From the NCBI RefSeq assembly GCF_015624485.1, contig NZ_CP061378.1, forward strand, positions 124,001 to 188,000: a stretch of 64,000 nt of DNA. Direction: 5' to 3'. The notes below the pieces were generated by a model. The model worked only from the letters and a program-made list of their open reading frames with translations, made no database searches and was not told where the DNA came from. The DNA comes from Bradyrhizobium genosp. L. GTDB taxonomy: Bacteria; Pseudomonadota; Alphaproteobacteria; Rhizobiales; Xanthobacteraceae. Positions within the stretch are counted from its first letter, which is position 1; each line of letters opens with the position of its first letter. Shown here one piece after another: positions 57,849 to 64,000 of this stretch. The position numbers and the translations under genes are program-made.

Positions 57849-57905
57849 TCCCAACGAAATCAATAGCTTGCACCCCGCGAGATCGGGGAAGCGTGCAGCA
57901 AGCCT

Positions 57906-59153
57906 GTGCGGACACTCGCGCTCACGAAAGATAAGGGATTGACCGTTATGATGGATGACATATCTTTGCTTCTAGCGGACCTCCGTAACCGACCGATGAG
58001 CGATCAGCAGAACTATTTGGCCGCAATTGAAGCGGAGGAAGCGCGTCTTCGTGCGCAGCGAGCGCAGATTGACGCGCGATTGGTGAAGCTTGCCAAATTC
58101 AAAGAGCTGGCTATTGAGCTGGGTATCACGCTTGATCTTGGCGCTTCTCAGCAGCCCCTAAAGGATGATCTGGCTTCTGCTTCAGGCCCGAAGCCCGAGG
58201 AGCCCGCATCAGCCTACAAGCCAAACTTCACCATGGAGACCGAGGAAAAGGCCCCTGAAAGCGAGAAAAAGGTCGCTTTTGACGGCACTTTCTCAGGCCT
58301 GATCGCCGCCTACCGCACTCATAAAGACTCGCCTTACCACAAGCTAAAGCACTCGGTCCGGCGAAACTATGATCAAGCCATCAATCGCCTAGACAAGGAA
58401 GTAGGCTCCGAAATGGTGGCTAGCTGGAACGCCGCTCGCGTTCAAGAAATGCATGACACTAGTTGGGCTGCGGACGGCAAGGTTTCGATGGGCCATTCGA
58501 TGCTGGCAAAGCTCCGGCTACTTCTCAGTTTCGGTTCGGTAGTGCTGGATAGTGATGCGTGTACTCGACTGAGCACCATCATTGGGAATATGCGCTTTCC
58601 TCCGCCCCCTCCGCGGAAAGAAATCCTGACCTACCAGCATGCCCGCGCAATTCGCGCGACTGCTCACACTCAATTTAATTGGCCATCGATCGCACTAGCG
58701 CAAGCTCTACAATTCGAAATTCCCAAGCTTCGTCAGGTAGATATAATTGGCGAATGGGTCCCCTTGAGCGAAGCGGGGTCGGACGAGATCAACAACGGCT
58801 CCGAGAAATGGGTCGGCGGCCTCATGTGGTCTGACATAGACACTGAGAATTGGATTTTGCACCGGGAGAACCCGAACGCCCGCAAAGGTGAGACGGGGCT
58901 AATTCACACCGATTTAAAACGACTTTCCATGGTCATGGAGGAGATTAACCGTATTCCACCGTGGAGGCGAAGCGGTCCCATGGTCATGTGCGAATACTCG
59001 GGGAAGCCGTGGACGAATAATGAATTTCGACGGAAATGGCGCATTGTTGCGGATGCCGCCGGGTTGCCGAGCAACATTCAGATGGGCGACGGCGCGCGTG
59101 GCACCAACAAATCCCAAGCAAAGAGCATTGAAGTCTATGGCGACTCGGAGTAG
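57906..59153 (+). pseudogene. Tyrosine recombinase (phage-type integrase), C-terminally truncated
   Basis: 415 codons. An Asp/Glu-rich coiled coil (residues 20-70), then the SAM-like core-binding domain (FSGLIAAYRTHKDSPYHKLKHSVRRNYDQAINRL), then the catalytic-domain start ALAQALQFEIPKLRQVDIIGEWVPL, holding the first catalytic Arg. Relatives in rhizobia continue from FRRKWRIVADAAGLP through a D-S-R-A-G-G segment, H-x-x-R and the Tyr nucleophile. Here the sequence after NIQMGDGARG diverges and stops, so H-x-x-R and Tyr are missing. It should be inactive. It lies first in the transposon, reading inward. The true start may be the internal Met at 57949 or 57952. Confidence 0.75.
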
Positions 59154-59196
59154 GTTGCCGAGTGAAGGCCGGAGCCTTGCGGCTCCGGCTCCCATC

Positions 59197-59266
59197 GGGG
59201 GTGAGCTGGTGTGGGCGGCGGCTTTCCATCCAATCGCCCGGGGGTTCGATTCCCCTCACCTCCACC
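59197..59266 (+). ncRNA. tRNA/tmRNA-like 3' end (candidate attachment-site remnant)
   Basis: GGGGGTG at 59197 can pair with CACCTCC near 59257-59263, including a G3-U70-type pair typical of alanine tRNA and tmRNA. GGGGGTTCGATTCCCCT forms a T-arm and ACC follows the acceptor stem. A GGGCG/CGCCC stem lies between. There is no D-arm or anticodon arm, so this is not a normal tRNA. It could be the acceptor piece of a permuted alphaproteobacterial tmRNA, or a partial tRNA-Ala, carried next to an integrase gene as its attachment site. No tag-coding piece follows. Confidence 0.45.
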
Positions 59267-59319
59267 GCCTCCTCTACCTGCGCTAACAGGTAGAGTCGGA
59301 AGACCCCGTAAAGGGGTCG

Positions 59320-59362
59320 GAACGGGCCGTTCTCGTTTGCGCGGGGGCGGCTCGTTCTTTTT
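59320..59362 (+). terminator. Rho-independent terminator after the tRNA-like element
   Basis: GAACGGGCCG pairs with CGGCTCGTTC (10 bp, one G-T) and is followed by TTTTT. A second small hairpin, GACCCC/GGGGTC, lies at 59302-59317. Confidence 0.75.
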
Positions 59363-59405
59363 GTAGTCTACTCAATGCGCCCGATTCCGTCCAGCCAATA
59401 ATGGC

Positions 59406-59702
59406 TTAGCGGTTAGTCAGAACGTTTATTCCGCTCGAACTGCCATCAGACGAAAATGAAACACCACCTTTTTCCAAAGCAGCTTTCATTGCCGTTAGAT
59501 TGTTTCGGGTCGGCTCCCGCCGTCCGGCCTCAAAGTCCCGCACGGTCGAAACGCCCACGCTCGCTGCTTTTGCAAGCGCGTCTTGAGGCCAATTTAGCCA
59601 TGCTCGCGCGGCTCGACACTGTTCCGGGGTCATTCGCGCAATATGATGACACGGAAGAATTTCGTCAAGGTCATCGATTTTCGTTGACGCCATTACTTTC
59701 AA
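59406..59702 (-). CDS. Small Xre-type HTH regulator
   Basis: 98 residues. MTPEQCRAARAWLNWPQDALAKAASVGVSTVRDFEAGRREPTRNNLTAMKAALEKGGVSF is the five-helix Xre DNA-binding fold typical of small rhizobial regulators; the N-terminal 23 residues and the Ser-rich tail are extra. A start at the Met of MTPEQ (59633) is also possible. It is divergent from the transposase, with the two starts less than 110 bp apart, so it may repress transposase expression. This role is inferred. Confidence 0.85.
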   Translation of the reverse strand: MKVMASTKIDDLDEILPCHHIARMTPEQCRAARAWLNWPQDALAKAASVGVSTVRDFEAGRREPTRNNLTAMKAALEKGGVSFSSDGSSSGINVLTNR

Positions 59703-59738
59703 CGCTTATCAATGAGGTCAACGGAAAACGTTGGTCTC

Positions 59739-60704
59739 ATGTCGCAACACTTCCTTCTCACGGCAAAGGCGAGGTCGCTAAGTTTAGCGAAGGTCGCCCG
59801 TTTGTCGGACGAGGAAGCCTACCAGACCTTCAAGCTGATCCGCTGGGCCGCCACTGACGGCGAGCCGGTTTGCCCCCGCTGCGGCTGTGTTGCTACCTAC
59901 ACCTACGCGACCCGCAAGCTGTTCAAGTGCAAGGGCTGCAATCACCAATTCAGCGTCACGTCTGGTACGATCTTCGCCAGCCGCAAGCTCCCGATCCGCG
60001 ACTATCTTCTGGCAATCGCCATTTTCGTGAACGGCGCGAAGGGTCATGCCGCCCTGCAATTGAGCCGCGACCTGGATTGCCAGTACAAGACGGCTTTCGT
60101 GATGGCGCACAAAATCCGCGAAGCTCTCGCGTCAGAAGCAAACGGCGCGACCGTCTCTGGCGAAGTGGAAATTGATGGCGCATACTTCGGCGGTCACGTC
60201 CGCCCCGCCAACCGCCGCGTTGATCGCAAGGACCGTCGCCTTGCTCAGAACCAGACCGGCAAGCGCCGTGTGGTTGTCATCATGCGCGAGCGCGGCGGCC
60301 GGACGTTGCCCTTCGTTTTCAAGTCGGAAGATGCTTCGCTTGTTACTATCGCGACCCGCGTTGCTGCGGGCAGCGTCGTGCATGCTGATGAGGCTTCGCA
60401 TTGGGACGCGCTGCATGCGCGTTTCCTGACGAAGCGGATCAATCACTCCGAAGCGTACTCGACCGAGGAGTCGAACACCAATCAGGCAGAGTCGTTCTTT
60501 TCCCGCCTACGGCGCGCTGAGATCGGCATCCATCATCATGTGGCCGGTCCATATTTGAACGCCTATGCAAGCGAAATGGCTTGGCGCGAGAACAGCCGTC
60601 GCGTCAGCAATGGCGAACAGTACCTGATGACGACGGACGCTGCTTTGCAGCATCCCGTTTCGCGCCAGTGGAAGGGGTATTGGCAGCGTGCTCTCAAGGG
60701 TTGA
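59739..60704 (+). CDS. IS1595-family (ISXO2-like) transposase
   Basis: About 321 residues. An N-terminal zinc-ribbon (CPRCGCVATYTYATRKLFKCKGCNHQFSVTSGTIF) is followed by the DDE-type domain: Asp in EVEIDGAYFGG, Asp in VVHADEASHWD, and N-T-N-Q-A-E in EESNTNQAESFFSRLRRAEIG. HH-V and A-Y-A-S-E-M-A-W-R near the end match ISXO2 transposases. A start at 59712 (MRSTENVG) is also in frame. The 8-bp target duplication at the element ends fits this enzyme. Confidence 0.93.
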   Translation: MSQHFLLTAKARSLSLAKVARLSDEEAYQTFKLIRWAATDGEPVCPRCGCVATYTYATRKLFKCKGCNHQFSVTSGTIFASRKLPIRDYLLAIAIFVNGAKGHAALQLSRDLDCQYKTAFVMAHKIREALASEANGATVSGEVEIDGAYFGGHVRPANRRVDRKDRRLAQNQTGKRRVVVIMRERGGRTLPFVFKSEDASLVTIATRVAAGSVVHADEASHWDALHARFLTKRINHSEAYSTEESNTNQAESFFSRLRRAEIGIHHHVAGPYLNAYASEMAWRENSRRVSNGEQYLMTTDAALQHPVSRQWKGYWQRALKG

Positions 60705-60753
60705 AATGTGACAAAAAATCGCATTCAGTCGCAAGCGAATCGAGCGCGATGTT

Positions 60754-61440
60754 ATGCATTACCTTTTCATAGACGAGTCCGGCGAGCTTGGCCTTAGTGA
60801 CGGGTCAAGCGAGTTTTTCCTTATTGCTGCTCTCTGCACGGAGAATTTAAAGGCGCTTGAAAAGAGGATATGGAAAGAAAAAGCAAAGCTAATCAACGAT
60901 GGCTGGCCAAAAGATATTGAGATCAAAGGTACGTCGGTTTGGGGTTCTAAGCACAATCCTAAAATACCGAAGTCGATCAGCGATCGACGCGAAGACATCA
61001 TGACCGAAATTCTCACTTCGATCTGTTCTGGTCCCAATAAAATCCACTATTCGATCGCAAAAAAGAAGCATCTTTCAAGCCACATCATGAAAGCAGAGTA
61101 CGGCGTCGCGTACAATTTCTTGTGCGGCACGCTATTGTGCCGAGCATATCCAAGGCACTTTGCTGGGCCGCTTGAAATCGTTGTCGATCAGCGGAGTAAA
61201 GAAACTCATTCAAAGATGAAGTTCGATGGATATGTCGAAACCCGCTTAGTTGGCGACTGCCAACACGAGAAGGAGCTGACAATTTCCCACTCTGAGTCGC
61301 ATGACGTAGCTGGGTTACAAGCCGTGGATTTTCTGTCGTGGGCTCTTTTTCGGAAGTATGAAAAGAAAGAGCCTAGGTTTGCAAATCTAATCAGCAAGAA
61401 CGTCGGCTATCGTGACGATTGGTATTCATCAAAAAAATAA
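60754..61440 (+). CDS. DUF3800 domain protein (predicted RNase-H-like fold)
   Basis: 228 residues. The start MHYLFIDESGELGL is the DUF3800 hallmark (Asp-Glu), with ALEIVVDQRSKETHSK and DVAGLQAVDFLSWALFRKYE giving further conserved acidic residues. This pattern suggests an RNase-H-type metal-dependent nuclease, but activity is not established for the family. DUF3800 genes are often seen near mobile elements and in defence-like contexts. Base composition is clearly lower in GC than the neighbouring chromosome. It follows the transposase by 49 bp and ends at a terminator-like hairpin. Confidence 0.88.
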   Translation: MHYLFIDESGELGLSDGSSEFFLIAALCTENLKALEKRIWKEKAKLINDGWPKDIEIKGTSVWGSKHNPKIPKSISDRREDIMTEILTSICSGPNKIHYSIAKKKHLSSHIMKAEYGVAYNFLCGTLLCRAYPRHFAGPLEIVVDQRSKETHSKMKFDGYVETRLVGDCQHEKELTISHSESHDVAGLQAVDFLSWALFRKYEKKEPRFANLISKNVGYRDDWYSSKK

Positions 61441-61466
61441 GGCTCGCCTAGGCGAGCCTTAAATTT
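61439..61466 (+). terminator. Hairpin terminator after the DUF3800 gene
   Basis: AAGGCTCGCC-TA-GGCGAGCCTT is a perfect 10-bp stem, followed by AAATTT. The stop codon overlaps its first bases. Confidence 0.75.
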
Positions 61467-61720
61467 GCTGGAACCCTCGGGCGGCCACGTCAAACGGGGC
61501 TTATCTCCTAAAAGACGCTACCTCGGGAATTACCCAACGCCAGCAACCTAAGACCGCGTATGGGTCGTATCAATATCAAAGCGGCCCTATTTCCGGATTA
61601 ATTATTTCTCTGTCAAGAGGAACAATTTAACGGAAGTGCAAGGACTCTCAGGAGGTTGGAAGAAGTTCACGAGTTTGTGAAAGGAACTGATTCGTTCCAG
61701 TCGCATGGCTTTTCTCGGAC

Positions 61721-62155
61721 TCACCTATCGATTTCCCACAGCATATACTGCCCCGGCCCCTGGTCGCACCGAACGGCCCCGTTGTCCCGCTGGATACGAA
61801 GCGCGACCCCGACCCGCTTTGTCATGAGCCGCAAAAGCCGCTGATCGCTCTTATCCAAGGCCCGCTCGACAAGTAGCTGTAGGGCGATATCCCGCGTCGT
61901 AAGCGGCTCTGCGGCCTGCCTGAGAACACTCAGAATGATCCGGGACATCTGGCCCCGGTTGCTCCAATCCTTCGGCGGCCGGAAGGCCTTGGCCTTGATG
62001 GTCTCAACCCGGTAGTCCGGATCGAATTGAAGGATGGTCGCGTCTAGGCTTTCGAGGTCTAGGACCATCTTTCGCAGGGCTTCGTGGGTATTCTCGATAT
62101 CGCCCGCCAACCTGGCCCGCTTCTCGACGAGGCCGCTCAATACAAAACTGTTCAT
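61721..62155 (-). CDS. Coiled-coil plus winged-helix-like protein of unknown function
   Basis: 144 residues. Residues 1-45 form a coiled coil (VEKRARLAGDIENTHEALRKMVLDLESLDATI). Residues 70-135 (MSRIILSVLRQAAEPLTTRDIALQLLVERAL...LLRLMTKRVGVALRIQRDNGAVRC) look like a winged helix. This pattern recurs beside transposases in rhizobial genomes as an unnamed protein. It faces inward from the right end of the transposon, opposite to the DUF3800 gene. Function unknown; a DNA-binding accessory or regulatory role is plausible. Confidence 0.75.
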   Translation of the reverse strand: MNSFVLSGLVEKRARLAGDIENTHEALRKMVLDLESLDATILQFDPDYRVETIKAKAFRPPKDWSNRGQMSRIILSVLRQAAEPLTTRDIALQLLVERALDKSDQRLLRLMTKRVGVALRIQRDNGAVRCDQGPGQYMLWEIDR

Positions 62156-62162
62156 GGCTGCA

Positions 62163-62182
62163 TCTCCCGTGATGGCGGGAGT
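62163..62182 (-). promoter_or_regulatory. Palindrome before the coiled-coil gene
   Basis: CTCCCG-TGATGG-CGGGAG is an imperfect inverted repeat 8 bases before the minus-strand start at 62155. It could be an operator or an mRNA hairpin covering the ribosome site. Confidence 0.35.
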
Positions 62183-62218
62183 GTAAGCAAATCAGGTAGC
62201 ATAGCCGACAGGTGGCTT

Positions 62219-62241
62219 GGTGAGTTTGCTACCTAATGCCG
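62219..62241. repeat. Right terminal inverted repeat of the comM transposon
   Basis: 23 bp ending CTACCTAATGCCG, a perfect complement of 57826-57848. Its ATG (62236) is in frame with the downstream comM remainder. Confidence 0.95.
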
Positions 62242-62249
62242 GAGCTGCT
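62242..62249. repeat. Target-site duplication, right copy
   Basis: GAGCTGCT, identical to 57818-57825. Confidence 0.93.
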
Positions 62250-63060
62250 CGAAGTCTCGATGATCGCGTCGGTCGCCGGCGAGATCCGCGACGGCGCGCT
62301 GACGGCGCGGCGTCCGTTCCGCAGCCCGCACCATTCCGCCAGCATGGCCGCGCTGACCGGCGGCGGCATGCGCGCAAAACCCGGCGAGATCTCGCTGGCG
62401 CATCAGGGCGTGCTGTTCCTCGATGAATTGCCGGAGTTCGATCCGCGCGTGCTGGATTCGTTGCGCCAGCCGCTGGAGAATGGCGAGGTTTCGGTGAGCC
62501 GGGCCAACCACCGGGTCACCTATCCGGCGCGCTTCATGCTGGTCGCGGCGATGAACCCGTGCCGCTGCGGCCGCGCCTATGAGCCCGGCTATTCCTGCAA
62601 GCGCGGTCAGCTCGACCGCTGCACCGCCGATTACCAGATGCGGATCTCCGGTCCGCTGATGGACCGCATCGATCTCAGGATCGAGGTGCCGGCCGTGACC
62701 GCCGCCGACCTGATCCTGCCCCCGCCGGCAGAGGGATCGGCCGAGGTCGCCGCCCGCGTCGCGGCAGCACGCAACATCCAGCTCGCGCGTTACGCGGCGG
62801 CCGGCATGCCGCATGTCCGCACCAATGCGGAAGCACCGAGCGCGCTGCTCGAGACCATCGCGCGCCCCGACGCGCATGGCCAAAAACTGTTGCGCGAGGC
62901 CGCCGACACCATGCACCTCACCGCGCGCGGCTATCACCGCGTGCTGCGGGTGGCGCGCACGCTCGCCGATCTCGACGGCGCCGAGACGATCGGCCGGCTG
63001 CACCTCGCCGAAGCGCTGTCCTATCGTGCATTGGCCGACGATCTGCGCCGCGCGGCCTGA
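62242..63060 (+). pseudogene. comM: comM, 3' part
   Basis: Continues the interrupted ComM from LEVSMIASVAGEIRDGALTARRPFRSPHHSASMAALTGGG. It has Walker B GVLFLDELPEFD, the sensor motif LVAAMNPCRCG, the zinc-binding Cys set (NPCRCGRAYEPGYSCKRGQLDRC) and the Mg-chelatase C-terminal helical domain ending LADDLRRAA. Together with 57086-57825 it forms a 516-codon gene, the normal comM length. The transposon end supplies an ATG at 62236, but there is no Shine-Dalgarno and the product would lack Walker A. Confidence 0.95.
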
Positions 63061-63206
63061 TCTGAGACCATCCAGAGCCGAAGCTGTTGTCTCGATTCGT
63101 GCCGGAATCGGCCGCGCGTCAACGCCACAGTAACCACTCCCGTTTACGCTCCGCAAACCATAAGCGCCGCGATCCGCGGGACGCTTGGGTCGAGCGAGTT
63201 GGTGTC

Positions 63207-63728
63207 ATGTTGCGTTTCAAGATTCTGGCTTCGGTGGTCCCCCTTGCCGTGGCCGCAGTGTTTGCCCGCGTCGAATTCCTGCCGGGACAGCGGCCCTGCA
63301 TCGAGGTCGGCGACGCGACCTTGCAGATCGCATCGATCCCGTGGTTTGCCGACCTCCATGTCGCCTTCACTGACGATCCCCGCCTCGCCACCGTGCGCGT
63401 CCAGGTCACCGACAATGCCGAGACCGCCGACTTCACCGTGATCGACGACGTCGACGATGCCGAAGCCGGCGCCTGCGAGAGCAACGGCGTGCCGCAGCTG
63501 ATCGCGATCTCCGGCAGCCCGTCGACGTCCGATCCGATCATCTATCTCTCGCATGACGACGGTCCGTCCGACTACCGCGTGTTCGTGCAGTCGAAGACGT
63601 TTTCGGTCCGCGAGGCGGCGGCCCTGATCGTCAGTGCCCGCGGCGGCCAACGCCGCATCGAGGCGGCGTCGCTGCCGTCAAGCGCACCCCTCCGCGCCCC
63701 GGTCGTGGCGCAGTTGACGCTTCGTTAA
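63207..63728 (+). CDS. Exported protein of unknown function
   Basis: 173 residues from MLRFKILASVVPLAVAAVFARVEFLP, a signal-like or anchored N-terminus. The mature part has many Asp residues, WFADLHVAFTDDPRLATVRVQVTDNAETADFTVIDDVDDAE, and two Cys (RPCIEV, GACES). I recognise no family. The Met at 63207 is chosen because upstream codons lack conservation and the ATG follows a gene-poor gap. It is downstream of comM, and a truncated gene follows it. Confidence 0.7.
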   Translation: MLRFKILASVVPLAVAAVFARVEFLPGQRPCIEVGDATLQIASIPWFADLHVAFTDDPRLATVRVQVTDNAETADFTVIDDVDDAEAGACESNGVPQLIAISGSPSTSDPIIYLSHDDGPSDYRVFVQSKTFSVREAAALIVSARGGQRRIEAASLPSSAPLRAPVVAQLTLR

Positions 63729-63831
63729 CCCTGTTCGCAGGGCGGCGCGAAACAGCCACCAACCTCAAGCACTTTGCAAGGTGGCCGGACGCATCGTCGC
63801 CGGCAGATTCAAGCTGTCAGGGCCGCTATTG

Positions 63832-64000
63832 ATGGGGCGTATTTTCCGGATCAAGTTGCGCCTGCGCCGCTTCATGCGGCGCCATCCCAGGATTACCTCG
63901 GCCGTCCGTTCCTTCATGATCTTCTCGGCCGCGTTCGGCGGCGCGTTCGGATTCATCTCGGGCGCCCTCTCCGAACACAGCGGCTACGACCCCAATGCGT
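63832..64000 (+). CDS. Start of an unidentified gene running off the window
   Basis: 56 codons from MGRIFRIKLRLRRFMRRHPRITSA, strongly basic, then SFMIFSAAFGGAFGFISGALSEHSGYDPNA, which is a possible membrane anchor. The frame is open to the window edge. The basic start and single hydrophobic segment suggest a membrane or exported protein. Identity cannot be decided from this part. Confidence 0.5.
   Translation, partial: MGRIFRIKLRLRRFMRRHPRITSAVRSFMIFSAAFGGAFGFISGALSEHSGYDPNA

Larger units (their letters stand above)
57826..62241. mobile_element. IS1595-type (ISXO2-like) transposon with cargo genes, inserted in comM
   Basis: A 4,416-bp unit bounded by perfect 23-bp inverted repeats and an 8-bp target duplication, the duplication size known for the IS1595 family. 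It holds a DDE transposase of that family (59739-60704). Cargo: a truncated tyrosine recombinase, a tRNA/tmRNA-like 3' end with terminator, a small Xre-type regulator, a DUF3800 protein and an unknown coiled-coil/winged-helix protein. Excision with one duplication copy restores comM exactly. IS1595-family elements with passenger genes are known; this cargo set is one I do not recognise. Confidence 0.88.

Noticed and set aside
59197..59266. Complete tRNA gene
   Set aside because: The acceptor and T-arm pair well, but D and anticodon arms are missing. It was therefore kept only as a tRNA/tmRNA-like remnant.
59880..59910. Internal copy of the transposon end (TGTTGCTACCTACACC)
   Set aside because: The match to the inverted repeat is only a few bases and lies within the transposase zinc-ribbon codons; chance similarity.

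Overview
The window is a piece of a high-GC alphaproteobacterial chromosome, most like Bradyrhizobium or its close relatives (Nitrobacteraceae). The evidence is gene order (rnd-lptC-lptA-lptB-rpoN; infC-rpmI-rplT-pheST; dnaK-dnaJ-pmtA; hrcA-rph-rdgB-hemW; PBP activator-rsmI-yraN-gshB), an AUU-started infC, and several families of palindromic repeats typical of rhizobial intergenic DNA. Taxonomy is inferred from the proteins and not proven.

Layout. 1-5 kb (minus): a lipopolysaccharide-transport and RNA-decay cluster running rnd, lptC, two tandem lptA genes, lptB, then the start of rpoN. 5-8.7 kb: an MFS transporter, a stand-alone EF-G C-terminal half lacking the GTPase domain, an unknown secreted protein and tRNA-Leu(CAG). 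8.8-15.1 kb: NDUFA9-like protein, uppP, fzlA, queG, a thioesterase, an NTF2-like protein and a hydrolase. 15.3-21.2 kb: the translation block infC, rpmI, rplT, pheS, pheT. 21.4-26 kb: TauE-like exporter, two Tat-exported enzymes and a papain-like amidase. 26-31 kb: HMG-CoA-lyase-like gene and CoA-transferase, divergent from a LysR regulator, then an MFS carrier; this is a plausible acid-catabolism unit. 31.7-36.8 kb: EmrAB-type efflux pump, nth, DUF2244 protein and an AraC-MGMT fusion. 36.9-44 kb (minus): gpmA, dapB, DUF1330, pyrF, FMN reductase, pmtA-like, dnaJ, dnaK. 44.6-55.8 kb: exported nicotinamidase, grpE, hrcA, rph, rdgB, hemW, PBP activator, rsmI, yraN, gshB and a metallo-hydrolase.

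Mobile DNA lies between 55.8 and 62.3 kb. An IS630-family element (55933-56975, TA target, two overlapping transposase frames joined at an A8 run) has landed at the edge of a short dispersed repeat. Next to it, comM is cut in two by a 4,416-bp transposon (57826-62241) with perfect 23-bp terminal inverted repeats and an 8-bp target duplication (GAGCTGCT). The transposon encodes an IS1595/ISXO2-type transposase. Its cargo is a C-terminally truncated tyrosine recombinase, a tRNA/tmRNA-like 3' end followed by a terminator, a small Xre-type regulator, a DUF3800 predicted RNase-H-fold protein, and an unknown coiled-coil plus winged-helix-like protein. Removing the element and one TSD copy restores a 516-codon comM frame. 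The insertion separates the Walker A from the Walker B motif, so this competence/branch-migration ATPase is almost certainly inactive.

Outside the mobile region most genes are ordinary housekeeping genes. The points most worth a second look are the cargo-bearing IS1595-type transposon in comM, the GTPase-less EF-G fragment, the tandem lptA genes, the imperfect repeat 1 kb from tRNA-Leu, and the HMG-CoA-lyase/CoA-transferase unit.
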